Below, in pieces: positions 1-9,260 of a stretch of DNA of 60,237 nucleotides. The DNA is taken from contig JAAPAO010000155.1 of NCBI GenBank assembly GCA_013115145.1, positions 1 to 60,237 of the forward strand, in the 5' to 3' direction. The position numbers and the translations under genes were made by a program. The first letter of the stretch is position 1; every line of letters begins with the position of its first letter. This DNA comes from Perkinsus chesapeaki (lineage: Eukaryota; Perkinsozoa; Perkinsida; Perkinsidae). The notes under the pieces were generated by a model, which saw only the letters and a list, made by a program, of their open reading frames with translations, searched no databases and was not told the DNA's origin.

Positions 1-387
1 ACCACACCTAGTGTGCCGACCACTACACCTAGTGTGCCGACCACCACACCTAATGTGCCGACCACCACACCTAGTGTGCCGACCACTACACCTAGTGTGC
101 CGACCACCACACCTACGGTCCCGACCGCTACATCTACGGTCCCGACCACTACACCTACGGTCCCGACCACTACACCTACGGTCCCGTCTACTACACCTAC
201 CGTCCCGACTACTACACCTACGGTCCCGACCACTACACCTACGGTCCCGACCACAACACCTACGGTCCCGACCACCACACCTAGTGTGCCGACCACCACA
301 CCTAGTGTGCCGACCACTACACCTAGTGTGCCGACCACCACACCTAATGTGCCGACCACCACACCTACGGTCCCGACTACCACACGC
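1..387 (+). repeat. 21-nt coding minisatellite (7-aa VPTTTPS-type repeat)
   Basis: About 18 copies of a 21-nt unit encode V-P-T-T-T-P-[S/T/N]. Variant order is itself repeated: a block with the codons for Ser, Asn and Ser variants near 15-110 recurs near 280-365. This suggests block duplication or conversion within the array. The array continues upstream of the window. Confidence 0.9.
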
Positions 388-936
388 ACAGCATCTACCA
401 GTGCTGCGGCGACTCCAACTACAACGTCTCAACCCCTGTTCGGTGGGGATGCTGATACCACTACAACTCAGACTACTCCAGCGGCCGACTGCAATGCGTA
501 CTGCCTATCCTTGAATGGTGCTGGCAGTTACTGCAAGAATTGGTTGAGCCCTCCGGTTTGTCAATTTGGCAATCAGCCATGCACTCCATCCGACTGTTCA
601 GGGAGTGCTACTACGACTCGAGAGGCTGGAACCACTACCGAAGATCCTCTTTTTGGAGGAGATAGCGACACCACCACCGATGCTGGATTTGGTGGGGATG
701 CGGACACAACGACCTCAAGCACGTCTGCCGGTGTCCCAACCACCTCGCCGGCTACAAGCTCGACGACCACGACGTCGAGGATCTGGTCTCCCATGACAGG
801 CCCTGATGCAGAATGCGACCGTAACTGTATACTCATCAACGATGACCCTTCTTCGTACTGCAAGTACTGGTTAAGCCCTCCCGTCTGCCAGGGTGGGAAC
901 CAGCTTTGTGACTGTGAAGCTGCGACACTGCGGTAA
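1..936 (+). CDS. Secreted family 1 member, 3' part: Thr/Pro repeat plus two Cys-rich modules
   Basis: The frame is open from base 1 and ends with TAA at 934-936, so the start lies upstream of the window. The first ~125 residues are a Val-Pro-Thr-Thr-Thr-Pro-Ser/Thr/Asn repeat, a likely O-glycosylated mucin-like stalk. Two Cys modules follow (CNAYC..SYCKNW..PPVC..QPC and CDRNC..SYCKYW..PPVC), separated by linkers containing FGGDADTTT. The same modules and linker occur in the genes at 1761-4338 and 6513-9090, so this is a diverged paralogue with fewer modules. No enzyme motif is visible. I infer an extracellular or surface protein. The family is not one I recognise by name. Confidence 0.8.
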   Translation, partial: TTPSVPTTTPSVPTTTPNVPTTTPSVPTTTPSVPTTTPTVPTATSTVPTTTPTVPTTTPTVPSTTPTVPTTTPTVPTTTPTVPTTTPTVPTTTPSVPTTTPSVPTTTPSVPTTTPNVPTTTPTVPTTTRTASTSAAATPTTTSQPLFGGDADTTTTQTTPAADCNAYCLSLNGAGSYCKNWLSPPVCQFGNQPCTPSDCSGSATTTREAGTTTEDPLFGGDSDTTTDAGFGGDADTTTSSTSAGVPTTSPATSSTTTTSRIWSPMTGPDAECDRNCILINDDPSSYCKYWLSPPVCQGGNQLCDCEAATLR

Positions 937-1760
937 TCTTGTCACGGATTCAGCCGCCGGTTAGCTCTTTGTTCGTATATATTTGGTTGGGGAATCCCCT
1001 CCCACGATTCATTATAGTCATTAATTCATTTTAGCTTTACTTGAGATCGTAAAACGATCCCTAGTCGTATCGGCTCTATTCTAATCCTTACATGTTGAGT
1101 TAGAGTATTTACCTGCGAAAGGAAACATGTGAAGAATCGAGATTGTTATGAATTCGGCCGCAACGAAGAGTAACGGCGTTACTGTAACGATTAGACTTAC
1201 CCTCTATGGCAAGGCTTGTCTCAAAACGGACGTACGACTGCACCAAAATCAAACGAAGTTACTAGGAGACAAAGCTCCACATCTGGAACATCGATTTTCT
1301 TTAGATTCTGGTACCACCGTGCGGACGCCTGAATATTGGTCTGATAATGGAAGTACCGCACTGCATCGGCGGGTGCTCGATGAGAACTGCGTGTACTTTT
1401 TAGGCGGTGTTACTTCCGTGACATACGAACTCACAGTGTATACTAAACTGGATTCTGTAGGACTGTCGAACCCAGAAGGCGCACGCTGCATGGCATCAAA
1501 TTGTTATGCATGCCAGCACCAGGAAGAAAGCGCATAGGGTCGCTGTCCGACCATTTCTTCCGATATCAGTTGGGACATCTCATATGGGAATCTTACGCAC
1601 GGACAATGTTCGGCATCTCGCTCGCCTCGGGTATCTGACACGCAAAGATACGTTGTGTAAATACAATTCCCGTGTATAGATGTCGGAGCTCTCCGCTTCT
1701 AGCGTTTTGGTAATATTTGCCCTTGCAGCTTGTTCCTATCGATTCTTCATACGCTAATCT
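937..1760. other. Spacer between family 1 genes with one unexplained ORF
   Basis: The 3' flank near 975-1020 contains a degenerate copy of the TATATAT...CATGATTCAT element found after the other two family genes. A 129-codon ORF on the + strand (1148-1537, four Cys) has no recognisable domain or signal peptide and may be chance. Bases ~1575-1680 resemble 6335-6430 in front of the downstream paralogue (shared TCGCTCGCC and TGACACG.AAAGATAC), so this end is probably the promoter. Confidence 0.45.
1148..1537 (+). CDS. Unrecognised ORF, 129 aa, doubtful
   Basis: An ATG-to-stop ORF with no known motif. It lies between two family 1 genes. Four Cys are present (one in the N-terminal third, three in the second half). 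No paralogous ORF exists at the equivalent place before the second gene copy, which argues against an essential role. It could be an exon of an unknown gene or a chance ORF. Confidence 0.2.
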   Translation: MNSAATKSNGVTVTIRLTLYGKACLKTDVRLHQNQTKLLGDKAPHLEHRFSLDSGTTVRTPEYWSDNGSTALHRRVLDENCVYFLGGVTSVTYELTVYTKLDSVGLSNPEGARCMASNCYACQHQEESA

Positions 1761-4338
1761 ATGTTGTCCTGCGCGACTGCAATCTTATATATATTCTCCC
1801 TCCCTGGAAGCTACGGCGAACTGAGGCAAGCTCAAGCTGAAACAACGACTACCGTCTCTCCTTCCGAAGATCCGGATACTCAGAGGAAATGTGACTTTTA
1901 CTGCCAATGTAGGAAAACTCCCGTCTGACAATTGGATCTCGTTGAATTTTAGATGAAAATGGTCCGGCCAGCTACTGCAAGTACTGGCAGACACCCCCAG
2001 TTTGTCACGGTGGAGACCAGCCTTGCTCTGTCGATGACTGCAATGGTGAGCCATTCCACATTTGACGGTCATTGTCTGATATGGCCATCTTTTCTTAGTG
2101 CCCGATGGAGCTACCATCCCTCCGGGCCCTACACCATCTCCCGATGCCGCCGAGGTCTGTGACCGCTACTGCATGGTTCTCAATGGTTTGTCTAGCTACT
2201 GCAAGTGGTGGCAGTCTCCCGCCGTATGCCTCTACGGTGACCAGCCTTGCGGTGACATCGCGTCATGTGAGGCTCCCATCGTCGGTTCTTCAACATTCGA
2301 TCTGGATGGCGATCAGCATGCTGGTCCTTCCGCTGCTTGCGACGCCTACTGCCAAGGCCTCAATGGCGAGGAAAGCTACTGCAAACACTGGCAAAATCCA
2401 GCTGTATGCCTCTCTGGTGATCAGCCCTGTGGTCCTTCTATTTGTGAGCCAACCTCTACCACTCAAGCCATTTCCACTACGACAGCGTCAACTCCGAGTG
2501 TTCCTGCTACAACGGTAACCGTTGGAGGTGACTCTGATACTACTACTGAGCCGCAGTTTGGAGGTGATGCTGATACCACTACTGCCCCCTCATCTGATGA
2601 TGCCGCTGCATGTGATCATTACTGCCGATTGCTAAACGGTCATTCAAGCTACTGCAAGCATTGGCAAAGCCCTGCAGTTTGTCTTCATGGTGATCAGCCT
2701 TGTGACGATGCCGAGATCTGTCGAGCGCCCATCGTGGGAGCTACTACTGTTGACTTAGAAGGCGACCAGCACACCGGTCCTTCATCTGCGTGCGATGCAT
2801 ATTGCCAAGACTTGAATGGCGTGGAGAGTTACTGCAAACACTGGCAAAACCCAGCTGTGTGCCTTTCTGGCGACCAGCCCTGCGGTCCTTCTGTTTGTGA
2901 GCCTGCCTCTACCCCCCAAGCCATCTCTACTACGACAGCGTCAACTGCGAGTGTTCCTGCTACAACGGTAACTGTTGGAGGTGACTCTGATACTACTACT
3001 GAGCCGCAGTTCGGTGGTGATGCTGATACTACGACCCCAACTCCCACGGATGGAGAAGCATGTGATCGGTACTGCCAGTTGTTGAATGGCCCGAAGAGCT
3101 ATTGCAAATACTGGCAGAACCCAGCCGTCTGTCAGTATGGAGATGAGCCTTGTGGTGATGTTGCTGTATGCCGAGCACCTATTGTTGGCTCAACTACCTA
3201 CGATTTGGATGGTGATAAGCATGATGGTCAGTCCTCCGCTTGTGACTCTTACTGCGAAGGCCTCAACGGTCCGGAAAGCTACTGCAAGTATTGGCAAAAT
3301 CCAGCTGTATGCCTCTCTGGCGATCAACCCTGCGGTCCTTCTGTTTGTGAGCCGACCTCTACCACTCAAGCCATCTCTACTACGACAGCGTCAACTGCGA
3401 GTGTTCCTGCTACAACGGTAACCGTTGGAGGTGACTCTGATACTACTACTGAGCCGCAGTTTGGAGGTGATGCTGATACCACTACTGCCCCCTCATCTGA
3501 GGATGCCGCTGCATGTGACCATTACTGCCGGTTGCTAAACGGCCATTCAAGCTACTGCAAGCATTGGCAAAGCCCTGCAGTTTGTCTTCATGGTGATCAG
3601 CCTTGTGACGACGCTGAGATCTGCAGAGCGCCCATCGTGGGAGCTACTACTGTTGACTTGGATGGCGACCAGCACACTGGTCCTTCTCCAGCATGTGACG
3701 CCTACTGCCAAGGCCTCAACGGTGAGGAAAGCTACTGCAAACACTGGCAAAATCCAGCTGTATGCCTCTCTGGCGATCAGCCCTGCGGTCCTTCTGTTTG
3801 TGAGCCGACCTCTACCACTCAAGCCATCTCTACGACGACAGCGTCAACTGTAAGTGCTGCTGCCACAACAGTAACCGTTGGAGGTGACTCTGATACTACT
3901 ACTGAGCCGCAGTTTGGTGGTGATGCTGACACTACGACGCCAACTCCCACGGATGGAGAAGCATGTGATCGGTACTGCCAGTTGTTGAATGGCCCGAAGA
4001 GCTATTGCAAATACTGGCAGAACCCAGCCGTCTGTCAGTATGGAGACGAGCCTTGCGGTGATGTTGCTGTATGCCGAGCACCTATTGTTGGCTCAACTAC
4101 CTACGATTTGGATGGTGATAAGCATGATGGTCAGTCTTCCGCTTGCGATTCTTACTGCGAAGGTCTCAATGGTCCGGAAAGCTACTGCAAATTTTGGCAA
4201 CACCCTGCTGTCTGTCTCGGCGGTGACCAGCCTTGTGGTCCATCCGTTTGTGATCCCGTTACGACCACGACGACCTCGAGTATCTCCTCATCGGTTCCGG
4301 TAGCTACGACAGTATCAACCGTACTTCCGGATATTTGA
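1761..4338 (+). CDS. Secreted protein with 11 six-Cys modules (family 1, copy 1)
   Basis: Spliced CDS join(1761..1908, 1953..2045, 2099..4338), 826 aa. Both introns (44 and 53 nt) have GT-AG ends and keep frame. The start is ATG 1761, which opens a signal peptide (MLSCATAILYIFSLPGSYG). Module 1 is encoded across exons 1 and 2. Exon 3 encodes ten more modules of pattern C-x3-C-x8-YCK-x-W-x4-VC-x4-QPC-x(4-5)-C. They are arranged as five pairs; within a pair a DLDGD.H.G linker joins the modules, and pairs are separated by Thr-rich VGGDSDTTTEPQFGGDADTTT-like linkers. The C-terminus is a Thr/Ser-rich tail without an obvious membrane helix. I infer an extracellular, disulphide-bonded, O-glycosylated protein of unknown partner. 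Confidence 0.85.
2611..4254 (+). repeat. Higher-order coding repeat, 903-bp period (copy 1)
   Basis: Two successive module pairs (CDHYC/CDAYC, then CDRYC/CDSYC) form a unit that starts at 2611 and again at 3514, a spacing of 903 bp or 301 codons. Many stretches are identical between the units, which indicates recent internal duplication or conversion. Confidence 0.85.
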
Positions 4339-4510
4339 AGCTCTTTTTTTATTAACTCGACAAGCTCGATTGTGTAGCTATTGCTGAATTTTGTCGCTTA
4401 TCTCTTTGTTTATTAGTCTATATTATTCATATTTGCATACATCACCTTCGTATATATCTGTTCCACATTGGAACTCCATTCCATGATTCATAGAATCAGG
4501 CTTCCATAAT
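4339..4510 (+). promoter_or_regulatory. Conserved 3' flank with small hairpin (copy 1)
   Basis: After the stop codon a T-rich tract is followed by TATATATCTGTTCCACATTGG... The GTTCC/GGAAC stem (near 4459-4473) precedes a CATGATTCATAG box. The same arrangement follows the second copy, and a weaker version follows the 1-936 gene. It may be a 3' UTR or poly(A)-site element; function is inferred from conservation only. Confidence 0.4.
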
Positions 4511-4983
4511 GCGGGAAGTGTTGCGAACTAGAGTGAATGGCGGGTGTCTCGGGCTACGTCGAATGGCCACTCCGATGATTGCCGAATGCCAAGTCTAAGA
4601 GGATGCATTCACGTTACATCGCACTCTGGAATCCTTTAATACAGACGTGTTCTTCTGATTGATAAGGAACTGAATGACTCAATGCTTTAGTGTATAATCA
4701 TAACTATCTACTCGTGATTGACTATGGCAATCTTATGGACAGCCGCATATAATATTAAAACTCATCGCAGAAAAGAATGGTGCGGTCAAATAAGTGTTCG
4801 GTATCAACGTATTCTCATAAGACTTCTGCTCGCACAACTTTCAATATGTCAATTCAATTGACTCAATTGTCAGTCATTGGGCGAAGGATAGGCTGAGTAA
4901 CTGAAATGAAAGCATTTTCAAGTGTGACACGGAAAAGTAACTTCTTACCCGATCAGCAGGCCGCTGTAGCTTCTAAGGAAGAG
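4511..4983. other. Intergenic, nothing recognised
   Basis: No ORF with a recognisable domain. The sequence is mildly AT-rich in the second half, and no repeat or RNA gene is visible. Confidence 0.4.
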
Positions 4984-5510
4984 CTACTTGTCAGCATCTG
5001 CAGGCACCTGCCAGCTGTCCTCCGTGGTAACACTACAACCTGAATATAGAATGGTAGATGGTGAATTGTATATAATAAAGACTGGAGTTTCAAGGGTCAC
5101 CGAACCACATGCAAGACTTGCCTCCGTCCTCCTTAGCCCCTTCCTTAGCCTTGAGAGTAAGCTTAAGGGTGGTCGAGTCACTGATGAGTTTCTTCACATC
5201 ATCACAGTCGCATAGCAAGACCGTGACTTGACGTTGTCCTTGTCACGTATAGCTTCATTCTGTTATTCCATTCCTTGGAGGGATTTGCCTCCACACCAAG
5301 CTCAACAGCATCACTCCAGGACTCCTCAATCAGTGGGCACAGGGACTCCTCGTCATCATAATACATAAGTTTTATATCTCTGTCAACAAGACAGGGCCAG
5401 GCAGTTCTAGCAAAGCGTTTGATGTCCTCTACACGGCACTCGCCATGGTCGAGTTCCATGCGGCAGCGGAAGGTCGCCGCTTTGAAGTGTAGTTTCACTG
5501 CATACCACAT
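4984..5510 (-). CDS. PB1-like domain protein, 135 aa
   Basis: The spliced - strand CDS has exons 5510-5297, 5238-5101 and 5039-4984 (214+138+56 nt), with GT-AG introns of 58 and 61 nt and frame kept. The start is ATG at 5510 (MWYAVKLHF). Residues ~1-80 fit a PB1 fold: a basic first strand (VKLHFKAATFRCRM), a helix (VEDIKRFART), and an acidic OPCA-like motif (IKLMYYDDEESLCPL) before a helix and a last strand (GQRQVTVLL). PB1 domains mediate front-to-back heterodimerisation. The tail is Lys/Glu-rich, ending GCSVTTEDSWQVPADADK. The gene sits between the two family 1 copies in the opposite orientation. Partner and pathway cannot be told from the sequence. Confidence 0.6.
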
Positions 5511-6512
5511 TTAGGCCGCTAATAGCAAGGTTAAACTCGTGTTGCACCCCCGCACTGGATGCGCATGCGTGCGAGAAATCGATCATCGTTGCGGTCAAAA
5601 AACTGTTCTACACTTAAGGCCGGAGCTATCGCGCGTTCTGCTTCAACTCTCGGGTGGCTAACGCGATAACGTGGTTGCCTTGCGATACTCGGACCGTCAT
5701 TCGTTCGCGTGTCCAAGCTGCGCCAACCTTCCTACCCTCAATATCTCATCAATGCCTATGAAACGCGCATCTCGTATCACCGCATCCTTCACGGCGCAAT
5801 CTCTACCGCGACATCGCAATCGCCACATCTCGCAGCGTGTTACCGAAAGCAGCCAACTCTGTTGCAGAGTTCCGTTAGTCCAAAGAAGCGGTTTGTGAAA
5901 AAAACACAGCATGGCAAGTTGTCATGCATAGGATCCATGAAACCCTGTTGTCATTGACAACAGGCTGCTGTCGACAGGTTTCATGGACCCTATTCAAGCA
6001 CTTACGGCGCCGCGGCGAAGCGCATATCACAGGTACAGGAATGCAGAGAATGACAAGCAGTCTGCTTGGCTTTCTTAAACTGGGACATCCAAGGACTTCA
6101 AGCTCTGCGTATCCCACAAAGTTCCGGAAACAACGGAAGAAATAAATCTTTCCGAAAACATAACCTATTTCACTGGCGATTAGTTGTCGCTGACAACCCA
6201 GTGATCCCTTTTATTCCTTGAGTAGAAGTTGAAGGTAAATCGTTCCACTAGGCTATAAGCCTCTACCCACCTTTCGGTGCAATGGCTTCTTACGGTACTA
6301 CACCGTGGATTTCTCAAGGTAACCCGTGGCACAGGCCTTTCACTCCCAGGATATCTGGAAGTCTCGCTCGCCACCCGGTGGTTGACACGGAAAGATACCT
6401 TCAAACCGCACAGTGCAGATACTGTCGTTCTGGGTGAATCAGTTGCAGTCTTCGCTAGCATAATTGTTCCATAATCAGCTTTTTGATATACATCTATCAC
6501 TCTTGCACTCCC
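5511..6512. other. Intergenic with foldback; promoter of family 1 copy 2 at the end
   Basis: Short ORFs on both strands overlap one another and look like chance. A nested foldback lies at 5928-5993. From about 6330 the sequence resembles the upstream region of the first gene copy and probably holds the promoter. Confidence 0.4.
5928..5993. repeat. Nested inverted repeat
   Basis: Outer arms of 17 nt (ATAGGATCCATGAAACC and its near-complement, one mismatch) enclose an inner stem CTGTTGTC-ATT-GACAACAG. It would form a branched hairpin in RNA or cruciform DNA. No gene is recognised here. Confidence 0.75.
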
Positions 6513-9090
6513 ATGTCATTCCGGCTGACTGCTATCATCTACATATTCTCCCTCCCTGGAAACTACGGCGAACTGAGGCAAGCTCAAGCTGAAACAACGA
6601 CTACCGTCTCTCCTTCCGAAGATCCGGATACTCAGAGGAAATGTGACTTTTACTGCCAATGTAGGTAAACTCCCGTCTGACAATTGGATCTCGTTGAGTG
6701 TTAGATGAAAATGGTCCGGCCAGCTACTGCAAGTACTGGCAGACACCCCCAGTTTGCCATGGTGGAGACCAGCCTTGCTCTGTGGATGACTGCAATGGTG
6801 AGCCATTCCACATTTGACGGTCATTGCCTGATAAGGCCATCTTTCCTTAGTGCCCGATGGAGCTACCATCCCTCCAGGCCCTACACCATCTCCCGATGCC
6901 GCCGAGGTCTGTGACCGCTACTGCATGGTTCTCAATGGTTTGTCTAGCTACTGCAAGTGGTGGCAGTCTCCTGCCGTATGCCTCTACGGTGACCAGCCTT
7001 GCGGTGACATCGCGACATGTGAGGCTCCCATCGTCGGTTCTTCAACATTCGATCTGGATGGCGATCAGCATGCTGGTCCTTCCGCTGCTTGCGACGCCTA
7101 CTGCCAAGGCCTCAATGGCGAGGAAAGCTACTGCAAACACTGGCAGAATCCAGCTGTATGCCTCTCTGGCGATCAGCCCTGTGGTCCTTCTGTTTGTGAC
7201 CCGACTTCTACCACTCAAGCCATCTCCACTACAATAGCGTCAACTGCGAGTGTTCTTCCTACAACAGTAACTGTCGGAGGTGACTCTGACACCACTACAG
7301 AGCCTCAGTTTGGCGGTGATGCTGATAACATTACTGCACCCTCATCTGAGGATGCCGCTGCATGTGACCATTACTGCCGGTTGCTAAACGGCCATTCAAG
7401 CTACTGCAAGCATTGGCAAAGCCCTGCAGTTTGTCTTCATGGTGATCAGCCTTGTGACGACGCTGAGATCTGCAGAGCGCCCATCGTGGGAGCTACTACT
7501 GTTGACTTGGATGGCGACCAGCACACTGGTCCTTCATCTGCGTGCGATGCATATTGCCAAGACTTGAATGGCGTGGAGAGTTACTGCAAACACTGGCAAA
7601 ACCCAGCTGTATGCCTTTCTGGCGACCAGCCCTGCGGTCCTTCTGTCTGTGAGCCGACCTCTACCGCTCAAGCCATCTCTACCACGACAGCGTCAACTGG
7701 TACTGTCCCTGCTACAACGGTAACTGTTGGAGGTGACTCTGATACTACTACTGAGCCGCAGTTCGGTGGTGATGCTGATACTACGACGCCAACTCCCACG
7801 GATGGAGAAGCATGTGATCGGTACTGCCAGTTGTTGAATGGCCCGAAGAGCTATTGCAAATACTGGCAGAACCCAGCCGTATGTCAGTATGGAGATGAGC
7901 CTTGCGGTGATGTTGCTGTATGCCGAGCACCTATTGTTGCCTCAACTACCTACGACTTGGATGGTGATAAGCATGATGGTCAGTCGTCCGCTTGTGACTC
8001 TTACTGCGAAGGTCTCAACGGTCCGGAAAGCTACTGCAAGTATTGGCAAAATCCAGCTGTATGCCTCTCTGGTGATCAGCCCTGTGGTCCTTCTATTTGT
8101 GAGCCAACCTCTACCACTCAAGCCATTTCCACTACGACAGCGTCATCTGCGAGTGTTCCTGCTACAACGGTAACCGTTGGAGGTGACTCTGATACTACTA
8201 CTGAGCCGCAGTTTGGAGGTGATGCTGATACCACTACTGCCCCCTCATCTGAGGATGCCGCTGCATGTGACCATTACTGCCGGTTGCTAAACGGCCATTC
8301 AAGCTACTGCAAGCATTGGCAAAGCCTTGCAGTTTGTCTTCATGGCGATCAGCCTTGTGACGATGCCGAGATCTGTCGAGCGCCCATCGTGGGAGCTACT
8401 ACTGTTGACTTGGACGGCGACCAGCACACCGGTCCTTCATCTGCGTGCGATGCATATTGCCAAGACTTGAATGGCGTGGAGAGTTACTGCAAACACTGGC
8501 AAAACCCAGCTGTATGCCTTTCTGGCGACCAGCCCTGCGGTCCTTCTGTTTGTGAGCCTGCCTCTACCGCCCAAGCCATCTCTACTACGACAGCGTCAAC
8601 TGCGAGTGTTCCTGCTACAACGGTAACTGTTGGAGGTGACTCTGATACTACTACTGAGCCGCAGTTTGGTGGTGATGCTGACACTACGACGCCAACTCCC
8701 ACGGATGGAGAAGCATGTGATCGGTACTGCCAGTTGTTGAATGGCCCGAAGAGCTATTGCAAATACTGGCAGAACCCAGCCGTATGTCAGTATGGAGATG
8801 AGCCTTGCGGTGATGTTGCTGTATGCCGAGCACCTATTGTTGGCTCAACTACCTACGATTTGGATGGTGATAAGCATGATGGCCAGTCTTCCGCTTGCGA
8901 CTCCTACTGCGAAGGTCTCAATGGTCCGGAAAGCTACTGCAAATTTTGGCAACACCCTGCTGTCTGTCTCGGCGGTGACCAGCCTTGTGGTCCATCCGTT
9001 TGTGATCCCGTTACGACCACGACGACCTCGAGTATCTCCTCATCGGTTCCAGTAGCTACGACAGTATCAACCGTACTCCCGGATATTTGA
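6513..9090 (+). CDS. Secreted protein with 11 six-Cys modules (family 1, copy 2)
   Basis: Spliced CDS join(6513..6660, 6705..6797, 6851..9090), 826 aa, with the same exon sizes and splice sites as 1761-4338. The signal peptide has changed most (MSFRLTAIIYIFSLPGNYG), while the mature modules are almost identical. Eleven six-Cys modules are kept with every Cys in place. Small differences include an Asn-Ile-Thr sequon in the linker after the third module (GGDADNIT) that copy 1 lacks, and Pro to Leu at the 'SPAV' position of one later module. It is an intact recent paralogue, not a pseudogene. The role is inferred to be extracellular; the family is unnamed to me. Confidence 0.85.
7363..9006 (+). 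repeat. Higher-order coding repeat, 903-bp period (copy 2)
   Basis: The CDHYC-to-CDSYC two-pair unit starts at 7363 and again at 8266, again 903 bp apart as in copy 1. The period is therefore conserved between the duplicated genes. Confidence 0.85.
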
Positions 9091-9260
9091 AGCTCTTTTT
9101 TTATTAACTCGACAAGCTCGATTGTATAGCTATTGCTAAATTTTGTAGCTTATTTTTTCAAACCTATTTACACTATACTGCATCTTCATGTCCATATATA
9201 TGGTCTTTGTATATACGCGTTCCACATTGGAACCTCGTCATCCCATGATTCATAGGATCT
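9091..9260 (+). promoter_or_regulatory. Conserved 3' flank with small hairpin (copy 2)
   Basis: This repeats the T-tract, TATATA, GTTCCACATTGGAAC hairpin (near 9220-9234) and CATGATTCATAGGATC box seen after 4338. The spacing differs by a few bases while the hairpin and box are kept. Confidence 0.4.

Larger units (their letters stand above)
1560..9260 (+). repeat. Tandem gene duplication (~4.75-kb spacing)
   Basis: The segment with promoter, three exons, introns and 3' flank at about 1560-4510 recurs at about 6330-9260. Exon sizes (148, 93, 2240 nt) are the same and the introns are nearly identical. Divergence is concentrated in the signal-peptide codons and the distal upstream region. Between the copies lies an unrelated PB1-like gene on the other strand. 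Confidence 0.88.

Noticed and set aside
2105-2518. Overlapping + strand ORF in the family 1 gene, repeated at 6857 and elsewhere
   Set aside because: Out-of-frame shadows of the repeated Cys modules, recurring exactly with the repeat period.
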